DNA of 19,874 nt from Bacteroidota bacterium (GTDB lineage Bacteria; Bacteroidota; Bacteroidia; B-17B0; B-17BO), in assembly GCA_947462425.1 (NCBI GenBank), contig CANHPI010000007.1, positions 1-19,874 on the forward strand. The letters run 5' to 3'. The notes beneath the pieces are model-generated. The model was given only the letters and a program-made list of their open reading frames with translations. It ran no database searches and had not been told where the DNA came from. The translations under genes and the position numbers were made by a program. Position 1 is the stretch's first letter. Each line of letters opens with the position of its first letter. Below are positions 1 through 7,932 of the stretch, one piece after another.

Positions 1-1
1 C

Positions 2-325
2 ACTTACATAAATAATGTATTGCAAATGAACGAATTAGCAATGCTTACTCATAATCCAGAAGCCATTGGTCAAGTTTTTAATACAGCTGTAGGAGAACGA
101 ACTGATTTAAATCAATTATTGCATTTATTGAAAACTTATTTGTGTAAGTATGATATAAAAATAAAAGATATGGAGGTGATTCAAGGTCCAAATCGTCAGG
201 GCGATATTCCGCATTCCTTAGCGAGTATAGATAAAGCGAACCAATTGTTGGGATATCAGCCAAGTCATAATCTTGAAAAAGGATTAAAAGAGGCGTTGGA
301 GTGGTACTGGGAGCATTTGAAATAA
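2..325 (+). CDS. NAD-dependent UDP-sugar 4-epimerase (WbpP/TviC-like), C-terminal part, cut by window start
   Basis: The frame is open from base 2 and has no start of its own; the gene begins before the window and ends with TAA at 323-325. The 107 visible codons match the C-terminal substrate-binding part of extended short-chain dehydrogenase/epimerases. A TYINNVLQMNELAML stretch resembles the usual 'DNVLQANLLA' helix, NTAVGERTDLNQL resembles 'NVAVGDRTTLNEL', and GDIPHSLASIDKANQLLGY is the typical 'R-GD-HS-ADI-KA-LLGY' motif. The family interconverts UDP-GlcNAc/GalNAc or the matching uronic acids in the cytoplasm. The Rossmann domain and catalytic Tyr-Lys lie outside the window, so activity cannot be judged here. 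A 49-base gap separates it from the next gene. The family is clear; the exact substrate is inferred. Confidence 0.85.
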   Translation, partial: TYINNVLQMNELAMLTHNPEAIGQVFNTAVGERTDLNQLLHLLKTYLCKYDIKIKDMEVIQGPNRQGDIPHSLASIDKANQLLGYQPSHNLEKGLKEALEWYWEHLK

Positions 326-374
326 ATAAATTCTTGTCGCACATAGTTCAAACGCATAAAAACTCTAATTTAAT

Positions 375-1694
375 TTGGTTAAAACAAAAAATATACTAAT
401 TATTTCAGCGGCTAATCCATATAAATCATCAGGTATAGTTGCTCTTGATTTATTGAATGGACTTTCACAATTCGAAGACAATAAAGTTAAGTTACTCACA
501 AAGCATTGTAAATCTGACAATCCAAATGTTATTGCATTTTTAAATCCAGTACAATATTGTTTAGAAAGAATTGCAAATAAATTTCGAAAAATTCTTTACA
601 AATTAAACCTTAAAGAAAATTACCTTTTAAATACAAACCCAGATTATCACGTCTTAGACTTTGATCAAACAAAAACCTTTTACAAAACAGAGCAAATACT
701 AAAAAAAGCTAAATTTCAACCAAGTCATATAATTATTCTGTTTACATATAACTTCGTCTCATATAAAAACATTTATGAATTGAATAAGACTACAGGTGCA
801 CCAATTTATTTGTACCCGATGGATATGGCACCTTTTACCGGTGGATGTCATTATGCATGGGATTGTGTTGGGTACCAAAATCAATGTGGTAATTGCCCTG
901 CAATCTATTCTACGAAATTGCAAGACCATACAAACATTAATCACAGTTATAAAATGGAGTTTATGCAAAAAACAGACGTCAGTTTGTTTGCGGCAAATTC
1001 TCAAATAGCTTACCAAATAAAACATTCAACTATTTTTAAAAATAAAATAATACATGAAGGCATCTTTCCAGTGCCTGATAAAAATATTTTCAAAAAACTT
1101 TCAAAAAATGAGGTTCGTAATTTTTTTAATATTGATCAAAATGAAGTCGTCCTATTTTTTGGAGCAGTTTCATTAAGCGAAAAACGAAAGGGGATGCAAA
1201 TTCTCCTTCAAGGTTTAAATATAGTTTACAAAAAACTAATTGAATCTGGGTACGATATTAATAAAATTACTCTTTTGGTTGCAGGTAATAATTTAAATTA
1301 TCAATTAAATGAAACTGCTTTCGAAATTAAACATTTAGGATTTATAACTGATTACGCCTTATTGGCAAAAGCCTATAACGCCGCTGATTATTTTATATGT
1401 CCTTCAATAGAAGAGGCTGGTCCAACTATGATATTACAATCCATTCTATGTGGCACGCCTTCTATTTGCTTTAATACTGGCTATGCCGCAGATTATATTA
1501 AAGACGAAGTAAATGGATATATTATATTTGAAAAAAATTCAATTGCACTAAGTGAGGCTATTATTAAAGCAATAAAACTACCAGCTCCGATTTATAGTAG
1601 TATGAAAAATGAGGTAAAAATAACTTCAAAAAAAATTAATCAAAACATCATATTAAAAAATATTACAGATATCATTACAAATAAAACAAAATGA
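375..1694 (+). CDS. Family 4-type glycosyltransferase with N-terminal cysteine cluster
   Basis: A 439-residue cytoplasmic GT-B glycosyltransferase that would transfer a sugar from a nucleotide sugar to the lipid-linked repeat unit. The C-terminal half carries the GT4 fold: a VVLFFGAVSLSEKRKG strand-loop, LLVAGNN, a LGF...AKAYNAADYFICPS segment and the EEAGPTMILQSILCGTP motif. The second Glu of the usual E-x7-E is Gln here. In the N-terminal half, residues 156-174 hold four cysteines (C158, C164, C171, C174) in a GGCHYAWDC...CGNCP pattern that recurs in a WcaL-like subgroup. The start is TTG: an in-frame stop lies just upstream at 366-368, the first in-frame ATG is deep inside the gene, and the TTG reading gives a normal beta-strand start (VKTKNILIISAANP). 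The 3' end overlaps the next gene by ATGA. Donor and acceptor are unknown. Confidence 0.88.
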   Translation: MVKTKNILIISAANPYKSSGIVALDLLNGLSQFEDNKVKLLTKHCKSDNPNVIAFLNPVQYCLERIANKFRKILYKLNLKENYLLNTNPDYHVLDFDQTKTFYKTEQILKKAKFQPSHIIILFTYNFVSYKNIYELNKTTGAPIYLYPMDMAPFTGGCHYAWDCVGYQNQCGNCPAIYSTKLQDHTNINHSYKMEFMQKTDVSLFAANSQIAYQIKHSTIFKNKIIHEGIFPVPDKNIFKKLSKNEVRNFFNIDQNEVVLFFGAVSLSEKRKGMQILLQGLNIVYKKLIESGYDINKITLLVAGNNLNYQLNETAFEIKHLGFITDYALLAKAYNAADYFICPSIEEAGPTMILQSILCGTPSICFNTGYAADYIKDEVNGYIIFEKNSIALSEAIIKAIKLPAPIYSSMKNEVKITSKKINQNIILKNITDIITNKTK

Positions 1695-2386
1695 TAAAGA
1701 TTCTAGAATACGATTCAAATCTGTTTAATTATTATGTGGCCGAGCTAAATTTAATTAACGAAATAAACTTTGAAACATTAAAAAGAGAGCTGGTAGACAA
1801 ACAAATAAAATTACTATATATTTATCCTCAAAATGAATCTACGAAAATACAATTAGAAGCTCAAAATTTTAAACCGATTGACACAAAAGTTGTATTTGAA
1901 AAACCAGTTGAAAATAATAATATAAATAGCAATATCTTAGTTCAGTCATATAGCGAAAGGAAATATCATACAGAATTGTTTCAATTAGCAAAAATGAGCG
2001 GCAAATATTCAAGGTTCAGAACAGATTGCAATTTCACCAATAATGAATTCGAAAAATTATATTATGATTGGATTAACAAATCCATCATGAAACAGATTGC
2101 CGATGACGTTTTAATTAACGAAATTGAAAATAAAATTGCAGGTTTTATAACTTATAAGATAAATAATGAAGCTTTAACAATTGGCTTAATAGCAGTTAAT
2201 GAAACTTCACGAAAGATGGGTATTGGGAAATCACTCTTAGAGAAAGTAAATAATATCGCATATTTAAACGGAATCAAAAAAATTAATGTTGCAACACAAT
2301 TTGAAAACACAACAGCAATGTGTTTTTATAAAAAAAACGGATTTGCAGTAATTAAAAAACAAGAAGTATATCACTTATGGGTGTAA
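1691..2386 (+). CDS. GNAT-family sugar N-acyltransferase (WecD-like)
   Basis: A 231-residue protein with a C-terminal GNAT domain. The acetyl-CoA pyrophosphate loop is visible as R174-x-x-G177-x-G179 (ETSRKMGIGKSLL), followed by the beta-6/beta-7 region and the family-typical CFYKKNGF at 211-218. The N-terminus (ILEYDSNLFNYYVAEL) matches WecD-type enzymes, which start with 'WDSEFFGF' and acetylate dTDP-4-amino-4,6-dideoxygalactose. It overlaps the upstream GT by four bases (ATGA) and the downstream WecE transaminase by ten, so translation is probably coupled. The pairing with WecE makes N-acylation of the 4-amino group of a dTDP-4-amino-6-deoxyhexose the likely reaction. The acyl group (acetyl or other) cannot be read from sequence. 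Confidence 0.82.
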   Translation: MIKILEYDSNLFNYYVAELNLINEINFETLKRELVDKQIKLLYIYPQNESTKIQLEAQNFKPIDTKVVFEKPVENNNINSNILVQSYSERKYHTELFQLAKMSGKYSRFRTDCNFTNNEFEKLYYDWINKSIMKQIADDVLINEIENKIAGFITYKINNEALTIGLIAVNETSRKMGIGKSLLEKVNNIAYLNGIKKINVATQFENTTAMCFYKKNGFAVIKKQEVYHLWV

Positions 2387-3519
2387 TAAAAATTCCATTT
2401 AATAAACCACATCTTACCGGTAACGAAACTAAATATATAATAGAAGCTGTAAATTCAGGTCATATATCAGGAAATGGCGTATTTACCAAAAAATGCCAAA
2501 AATACTTCGAAGATAATTATGGTTTCAAAAAGGCATTACTAACAACGTCTTGCACCGATGCCCTAGAAATGTGTGCAATATTAGCAAACATTGAACCTGG
2601 TGACGAAGTTATTATACCATCTTACACATTCGTTTCAACCGCGCTAGCTTTTGTTAGACAAGGCGCCAAGATAGTTTTCATTGACAGTATGGAAGACCAT
2701 CCTAATATGGATGCCGATCAACTTGAGGCTTTGATTACCAAAAGAACAAAAGCTATTGTACCTGTGCATTATGCAGGAGTTGCATGCGATATGGGCAAAA
2801 TCATGGCAATTGCAAATAAGTACAATTTAATTGTTATTGAAGACGCTGCTCAGGCAATAGACTCGTATTACAAGCAAAAACCACTTGGTAGCATTGGACA
2901 CATGGCAGCCTTTTCCTTCCATGAAACTAAAAATATTAATTCTGGTGAAGGTGGTTTATTAGCAATTAATGACGAGCGTTTCATAAAAAGAGCTGAAATT
3001 ATTTGGGAAAAAGGTACTAACAGAGCTGAATTTTTTAGAGGCGAAGTCAATAAATATGGATGGGTTGATACAGGATCATCTTTTTTACCATCAGAGATAA
3101 TTGCAGCATATTTGTGGGCGCAATTAGAGAATCTTAATATCATTCAAACAAAAAGAAAGGAAATTTGGCATACCTACTACAATTTATTATGGGATTTCGC
3201 GAATCATAATAATATAAAGCTGCCATTTATACCCTCTTATTCAACAAATAATGGTCATATGTTTTACTTGATTTGTGAAAACTCATCACAACGAGAAAAA
3301 CTAATAACACATTTAAAAAACAATGATATTTATGCTGTGTTTCATTATTTAAGCCTTCATAAGTCTGCCTTTTATAAAGATAAGCATGGTGAAAGAAATT
3401 TGCCAAATTCAGACGAATATACTGAGAGATTAATAAGACTACCGTTCTTTTATAACATCTCAGAAAATGACTTGAAATTTATTTGTAAAACACTAATTCA
3501 ATTTAATAGTTCAACTTAA
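2377..3519 (+). CDS. wecE: dTDP-4-amino-4,6-dideoxygalactose transaminase (WecE/RffA-like, PLP-dependent)
   Basis: A 380-residue DegT/DnrJ/EryC1-family aminotransferase of normal length. It would convert dTDP-4-keto-6-deoxyglucose to dTDP-4-amino-4,6-dideoxygalactose (Fuc4N) with glutamate as amino donor. Visible motifs are IPFNKPHLTGNE at the N-terminus, SCTDALEM (cofactor phosphate region), EPGDEVIIPSYTFVSTA, VIEDAAQA and FSFHETKN. In the last, K185 is the predicted Schiff-base lysine and the preceding H182 and E183 are typical of WecE rather than of the GDP-perosamine enzymes. The ATG at 2377 lies inside the end of the GNAT gene. Immediately after its stop, the DNA changes into the middle of an unrelated epimerase gene, which marks a likely recombination joint. 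Genes for the keto-sugar precursor (RmlA/RmlB) are not in the window. Confidence 0.88.
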   Translation: MGVIKIPFNKPHLTGNETKYIIEAVNSGHISGNGVFTKKCQKYFEDNYGFKKALLTTSCTDALEMCAILANIEPGDEVIIPSYTFVSTALAFVRQGAKIVFIDSMEDHPNMDADQLEALITKRTKAIVPVHYAGVACDMGKIMAIANKYNLIVIEDAAQAIDSYYKQKPLGSIGHMAAFSFHETKNINSGEGGLLAINDERFIKRAEIIWEKGTNRAEFFRGEVNKYGWVDTGSSFLPSEIIAAYLWAQLENLNIIQTKRKEIWHTYYNLLWDFANHNNIKLPFIPSYSTNNGHMFYLICENSSQREKLITHLKNNDIYAVFHYLSLHKSAFYKDKHGERNLPNSDEYTERLIRLPFFYNISENDLKFICKTLIQFNSST

Positions 3520-3520
3520 A

Positions 3521-3886
3521 TTGATAAATAACGATCATAAATTTGATTTAACTCTAGGAAAACAAATGAGAGATTTGATTTTTTTGGATGATGTTGTAAA
3601 TTCTTACAGAATAATTTTACAAAATCTCTCAAATCTTACTGTTTTAGAAAAAGAATATGAAGTTGGCACTGGTATAGTGACAAGTATTAAGGAAATCGTA
3701 CTATTATTACAGAAGTTATGTAAAAGTAGTACTGAGTTAAATTTTGGCGTATTGAATTATCGTGAAAATGAAATTATGTATGCAAAAGCCACTAATAGTG
3801 CTTTGCTTAAATTGGGTTGGAAGGTAAATAATTCATTACAAGAAGGATTGATAAAAACAATTAATTATTATTCTGAAATAAAATGA
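3521..3886 (+). pseudogene. 3' remnant of an NAD-dependent sugar epimerase/dehydratase; Rossmann domain missing
   Basis: The 121 readable codons correspond to the last ~40% of an extended SDR epimerase. KFDLTLGKQMRDLIFLDDVV matches the family's 'FDLT-G-Q-RDF-y-dDVv' strand, EYEVGTGIVTSIKEIV matches its 'eVGtG-s-si-elv', and LNFGVLNYRENEIM...LKLGW is also standard. The NAD-binding GxxGxxG and the catalytic YxxxK would lie in the absent ~180 N-terminal residues. In-frame DNA upstream runs back only to a stop at 3494-3496, inside wecE, so the missing part is not present in another frame nearby. The nominal TTG start at 3521 falls in the middle of the domain. The fragment sits one base after the wecE stop and overlaps the next GT by ATGA. 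I read it as a non-functional remnant left by a recombination event. Confidence 0.8.
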
Positions 3887-4872
3887 ATAGACCGTTGTTA
3901 TCAATTACAATTCCAACATGGAATAGGGCGTCAATTTTAGAAATTGCACTTAGTCAATTATTGCCGCAGTTAACTGAATTTAAAGATTTTATAGAGTTAA
4001 TCATATCAGATAATTGTTCGACAGATAATACTTCAGAAGTTATCAATAGTCATAAATTGAAGTTTCAAAGTCTAAATATTATACATTTTACTCAAAAGCA
4101 GAATACTGGCTATTATGGTAATTTTAAAAAATGTAAAGAATTAGCAAATGGTCATTTTTTTTGGCTTCTTTCTGATAATGAGTTCATAAATAATGGATTG
4201 ATTGCTACTGTAATTAATATACTAAAAAATAATGAAGATATTAGCTCCCTGCATTTGGCAGATTGGGAAAATTATATTGATGAAAAAAGTTTTAAAAATG
4301 TCAATTACAGATGGGAAAAAGTTAGTAATACTGATTTAATAACCACAGCTGGATATAAATTAACATTAATTAGTGCTGTAATTTTTAAAAATTGTAAATC
4401 TAATGATGAATTAATCTTTGAGAAATTTAAAGGAAATTCTTTTTTGGGTTTTGTCTTATTTCTTGATTCTTTATCAATAAATAATAAATCAATACTACTT
4501 TATTCCAATTCTTTGATAAGTAAATATTCAAAAGTGAGTTTTAACGTATTTGATTCGTTTACTAAAGACATGAAGAAATGTGTTGATTATGGTTTAGAAA
4601 AAAACATTTTAAATAATAAAACAGAAGAAACTTTAATGAATAGTATTATTGATAATTTAACTAAAAATCATTACACTACTTATAGAATAAAAGGCACATT
4701 GTATGGAATTAATGTAGGCCCAACAGAATTGTTAAATAATAATTTAAAAACTTATTTAAATAAATATTCCGGATATCACACTTCTCTTTTGCCATTAATT
4801 AATTCGTCAAGAATAGAAATTGTTTTTATGTATTATTTGAAAAAAAATTATAAAAAGCTAAAATTCAGTTAG
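3883..4872 (+). CDS. Family 2 glycosyltransferase
   Basis: A 329-residue GT-A glycosyltransferase. The N-terminus has the canonical LLSITIPTWNRASILEIAL strand-turn-helix, then ELIISDNCSTDNTSEVI and NTGYYGNFKKC. The metal-binding DxD position is occupied by LLSDNE (D98-N99-E100). The C-terminal ~150 residues, rich in Asn, Lys and Leu, are the acceptor side and have no recognisable second domain. It would add one sugar of the repeat unit at the inner face of the membrane. The ATG overlaps the epimerase remnant's stop (ATGA), showing that the remnant was once a translated upstream partner. With wzx it forms the intact core of a block bounded by truncated genes. Sugar specificity is unknown. Confidence 0.87.
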   Translation: MNRPLLSITIPTWNRASILEIALSQLLPQLTEFKDFIELIISDNCSTDNTSEVINSHKLKFQSLNIIHFTQKQNTGYYGNFKKCKELANGHFFWLLSDNEFINNGLIATVINILKNNEDISSLHLADWENYIDEKSFKNVNYRWEKVSNTDLITTAGYKLTLISAVIFKNCKSNDELIFEKFKGNSFLGFVLFLDSLSINNKSILLYSNSLISKYSKVSFNVFDSFTKDMKKCVDYGLEKNILNNKTEETLMNSIIDNLTKNHYTTYRIKGTLYGINVGPTELLNNNLKTYLNKYSGYHTSLLPLINSSRIEIVFMYYLKKNYKKLKFS

Positions 4873-4873
4873 A

Positions 4874-6241
4874 TTGAATTTATTAAAAAATACAATATTA
4901 TCACTAAATAGCATTGTCAATAATGGGCATAAAAGGAGTGTTGGTATTAAAAAAAATATTTTATTATCTTTAATTGTAAAGGGATTTAATATTTTAACAA
5001 ATTTATTTTTAGTTCCTTTAACCTTAGCTTTTGTCACCCCTACAGAATATGGTATTTGGATGACTCTTACATCCATAATCGGTTGGTTTAGTTTTTTTGA
5101 TATTGGTTTAGGTAACGGATTACGAAATAAATTTGCTGAGGCAGTTTCTTTGGGTAAAATCCAGTTAGCGAAAATATACGTAAGTACTACTTATGCAATT
5201 TTAATAATTTTAATTACAGGTTTAATTATAGTTTATTTTCTTGTAAATCCATTTGTAAATTGGGCAGAAATATTTAATTGTAAACAGATAACTGATAATA
5301 GACTATCTGCATTGGTTACAATAACATTCTTGTTTTTTTGTTCCCAATTTATCTTACAGATTATATCAACTATATTAACAGCTAATCATGAACCTGCTAA
5401 AAGTTCTTTAATCAGTTTTTTTGGTAATGTCCTTACATTAATTTCAATATATACCATACATAATTCAACATCAGGAAATTTATTAAAGTTAACAGTTGTT
5501 TTGGGTTTATGCCCTGTGATTGCTTTATTAGTTTCAACTTTATATTTTTATAATACAACATACAAAGAATACATGCCATCAATAAAGTGGGTTCGATTTA
5601 AATACACAAAAAATCTGATGAATGTAGGGGTTAAGTTTTTTGTTATCCAAATTGCTTTTATAGTTCTTTACCAAACCAATAATATAATTATCGTTCAAAA
5701 ATTTGGGCCCATAGAAGTAACTCCCTTTAATGTTTCTTACAAATATTTTTTTATTCTTCCAATGTTTTTTAATATCATATCATCCCCGCTGTGGAGTGCT
5801 TATACTGATGCTTGGATTAAAAAAGATATCAAGTGGATTGAGGCTACAATGAGAAAACTTCATGTTTTTTTTATTACAATATTAATTGTAGCTGGTGTAT
5901 TAATTATCTTTTCTGGTCCGATATATTCATTTTGGATTGGAAATACAATAAAAATACCATTTGCTTTATCTCTAAGTATGGGAATTTATGTTCTTATTAA
6001 TATCTGGAATGGAATTTACAGTCAGTTTTTAAATGGAATAGGAAAGGTGAAACTACAATTAATAATTTCTATTGTTGGCAGTATTATAAATATACCACTG
6101 GCAATTTTTTTTTGTAATCATTTTGGTTTACATGGAACCGTTTTATCTACTATAGTAATTAGTTTGTTTGGAGCAATCATATATCCTATTCAATTCAATA
6201 AAATAATTGAAAATAAAGCATATGGTATATGGAATAAATAA
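4874..6241 (+). CDS. wzx: Wzx-type polysaccharide repeat-unit flippase
   Basis: A 455-residue, very hydrophobic protein with about twelve predicted membrane segments, the normal size for MOP-superfamily flippases that move undecaprenyl-linked repeat units across the inner membrane. The first helices (VKGFNILTNLFLVPLTLAFV) followed by PTEYGIWMTLTSIIGWFSFF and DIGLGNGLRNKFAEA are hallmark Wzx features, and the C-terminal half repeats the helix pattern. The start is TTG at 4874: the frame is closed upstream at 4859-4861 and the first in-frame ATG lies within the second helix region. The N-terminus carries about 27 hydrophilic residues before the first helix. One base separates it from the upstream GT. 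In the lines counted by hand its GC is near 20%, lower than the neighbours on either side. Confidence 0.9.
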   Translation: MNLLKNTILSLNSIVNNGHKRSVGIKKNILLSLIVKGFNILTNLFLVPLTLAFVTPTEYGIWMTLTSIIGWFSFFDIGLGNGLRNKFAEAVSLGKIQLAKIYVSTTYAILIILITGLIIVYFLVNPFVNWAEIFNCKQITDNRLSALVTITFLFFCSQFILQIISTILTANHEPAKSSLISFFGNVLTLISIYTIHNSTSGNLLKLTVVLGLCPVIALLVSTLYFYNTTYKEYMPSIKWVRFKYTKNLMNVGVKFFVIQIAFIVLYQTNNIIIVQKFGPIEVTPFNVSYKYFFILPMFFNIISSPLWSAYTDAWIKKDIKWIEATMRKLHVFFITILIVAGVLIIFSGPIYSFWIGNTIKIPFALSLSMGIYVLINIWNGIYSQFLNGIGKVKLQLIISIVGSIINIPLAIFFCNHFGLHGTVLSTIVISLFGAIIYPIQFNKIIENKAYGIWNK

Positions 6242-6246
6242 AAATT

Positions 6247-6468
6247 ATGCAATTTTTAATTTTAGCGTTTAGACTTTTTGTTGGACTGAAAATTAGAATT
6301 ATCAAATTTACTGGTAATTTATACGCTCATTTTCATTTAAGGAGGAGTAAATGCATTATCGGTAATCATGTACTTTTTAATGGATTTCCAATTATTGATA
6401 TTTCTAAAAAATCAGTAGTTAATATTGGCAATAATTTTTCGGTAAATAGCGGCGGGAATGATTATTGA
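6247..6468 (+). pseudogene. 5' remnant of a hexapeptide-repeat (LbH) O-acyltransferase
   Basis: 73 codons that start like a normal left-handed beta-helix acyltransferase and stop before the catalytic part. It has an amphipathic N-terminal region, then IIGNHVLFNGFPIIDISKK and VVNIGNNFSVNSG, the first turns of the helix. After NSG the sequence diverges (GNDY, stop), where homologues continue with 'RYYNQIGRQ' and about 120 more residues. Aligned end to end with the upstream-extended frame of the acyltransferase at 7837-8457, the two are colinear (69 versus 70 codons up to NSG). This confirms both the family and the truncation. The missing 3' part is not found in the next 110 bases in any frame. 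It lies five bases after wzx and marks the right edge of a probable imported block. Confidence 0.75.
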
Positions 6469-6578
6469 CTTGCTATCCAATCATGACCTTAGATTATCTA
6501 GGATATTTTTGAATTATGCAGATAAAGTATAATTAAATAATTTAATTACAAAACGGAAATATAGTAAGTACAGAAGTA
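6469..6578 (+). other. 110-base gap at a probable cassette joint
   Basis: There is no intact gene, no clear promoter, and no hairpin with a T-run. A frame open at 6446-6532, which overlaps the preceding remnant, reads IIDLLSNHDLRLSRIFLNYA before a stop at 6530-6532. This loosely resembles the C-terminal helix of GT4 glycosyltransferases ('i--Ll-d-elr----nA') and could be a second remnant, but it is too short to be sure. The rest, 6533-6578, is AT-rich and leads into the wzy start without a Shine-Dalgarno sequence. Confidence 0.4.
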
Positions 6579-7862
6579 ATGACACTAAACAAACTCACTC
6601 ATAATTTCTTCCTTCTAATGTTGTTTTCACCATTAATATCATTCATGACCTTTGGTCAACTTGGTTTGTATAGTAGTTCCTATTATTTTCAATTATTTGC
6701 ATGTTTACTAGGTGTTGTTCATATAATTAAAAAGAACATTCAAATTAAACTCGACTTAATATATTTACTTCTATTAGCCTACGCTCTTTATATCATTATT
6801 TGGTCTTTTAATAATGGTTATTATGATAAAAAAGGTATTGTTAATGTAACAAATGCTAAAAATTTGTCAGTATTTTTTATTCTTATTATTATAAATTCTA
6901 TCCACTTCAAACCCGATTTCATTTATAAATCTATTAAAATAATTAAAGTCACATTAATTTTAGCATTCCTTGCCTCATGCATTCAGGTTGTTTTACCTTC
7001 TTTCCTGGACTCAAATCCATTATGGTCAAATGATGAAATCGGTGACACCCTTATTGGAGATATTTATAACGACAGAAGACCTTCGATTTTTGGATTCATT
7101 GACCCTAATGAGGTGGGGCTCACTTTTTTACCTTTAGTTTCAATACTTATTGGATACTTATTTTATTCAAAAAACAAATACTATATTTTTTTTCTTCTAA
7201 TTGGTGGAGTTACAGCCTTCTTTACAAACACTAGATATATTATGGTTGGTTTTTTACTAATTGTTATGCAGCTTATTTATGTACAAAAGATCAGCATTAA
7301 AAACATGATTAAATACATGTTTTTAACTCTAATTGTTTTTGTGTTTTTATATTTCGTACTTGCCTTCGCAGGTTATAATTTAAAAGACTGGTATAATAAC
7401 CGATTGCTTTCTGAAGGCTCTTTAAAAGAAACTACGCGATACGTTGCATGGATAAACTTTCAAAGATTTTTCCCTGACAATCCATTTCTCGGCGTTGGTG
7501 TTCATATGACTCGTGAAATTAAAATAGCTTCTAATGAAGCAGGAAGCTCTCAAATTCATGTAGGCTACTTGGCTCATTTAGTATCCTATGGCATAATAGG
7601 CAGTATAATGCTTTTTGGATTCTGGTTTCTGTTAGCTAGAAAATTACTTTTAAGGGCAAAAAAAACAAATTTCTATGGTGGATTTTTTTCCTTCTTAGTC
7701 TTTCTATGGGCTAATGCAACCCTCGTCAGTTATTCAATCTTTTACTATGGTTTAATTTTTGCATTAATATTTGATAAAATATTTCATGATCATTATCTGA
7801 TTTCCATGGCAAATAAATCGAGTCAAAACAAAAGCGATGATTTTAATAAGATTTCTACATAA
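6579..7862 (+). CDS. wzy: O-antigen/exopolysaccharide polymerase (Wzy-like, O-antigen ligase superfamily)
   Basis: A 427-residue inner-membrane protein with about ten hydrophobic segments. It would join flipped repeat units on the periplasmic side. Features of the Wzy_C/O-antigen ligase family are a large loop near residues 140-180 (DRRPSIFGFIDPNEVGL), the AFFTNTRYIMVGF segment with R219, and the second periplasmic loop with NPFLGVGVH (301-309). That loop is followed by H327 and LAHLVSYGIIGSIM, the usual 'h-yl-l---yGiiG' element. The C-terminal ~20 residues are hydrophilic (SSQNKSDDFNKIST). The last 26 bases overlap the probable original start (7837) of the downstream acyltransferase. Base use is richer in C than the preceding wzx block. 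The assignment as polymerase rather than ligase rests on the locus context. Confidence 0.85.
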   Translation: MTLNKLTHNFFLLMLFSPLISFMTFGQLGLYSSSYYFQLFACLLGVVHIIKKNIQIKLDLIYLLLLAYALYIIIWSFNNGYYDKKGIVNVTNAKNLSVFFILIIINSIHFKPDFIYKSIKIIKVTLILAFLASCIQVVLPSFLDSNPLWSNDEIGDTLIGDIYNDRRPSIFGFIDPNEVGLTFLPLVSILIGYLFYSKNKYYIFFLLIGGVTAFFTNTRYIMVGFLLIVMQLIYVQKISIKNMIKYMFLTLIVFVFLYFVLAFAGYNLKDWYNNRLLSEGSLKETTRYVAWINFQRFFPDNPFLGVGVHMTREIKIASNEAGSSQIHVGYLAHLVSYGIIGSIMLFGFWFLLARKLLLRAKKTNFYGGFFSFLVFLWANATLVSYSIFYYGLIFALIFDKIFHDHYLISMANKSSQNKSDDFNKIST

Positions 7863-7932
7863 AATAGTAGTTGGCATTTTTTATAGTTTCAACAAGTCTT
7901 ATACAAGGTAATACTCTCTTTTTCTGTTTAAA

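Noticed and set aside
371..377. TAATTTG resembling a Bacteroidota -7 box at the GT4 start
   Set aside because: It overlaps the TTG start codon, is one base short of TAnnTTTG, and has no -33 box at a proper distance.
796..1008. Plus-strand 70-codon frame inside the GT4 gene
   Set aside because: It overlaps the Cys-cluster region of the GT4 in another frame and has no independent support.
6458..6532. Frameshift continuation of the acyltransferase stump
   Set aside because: The alternative frame after the stump does not read like the expected RYYNQIGRQ continuation, so a simple frameshift does not explain the truncation.
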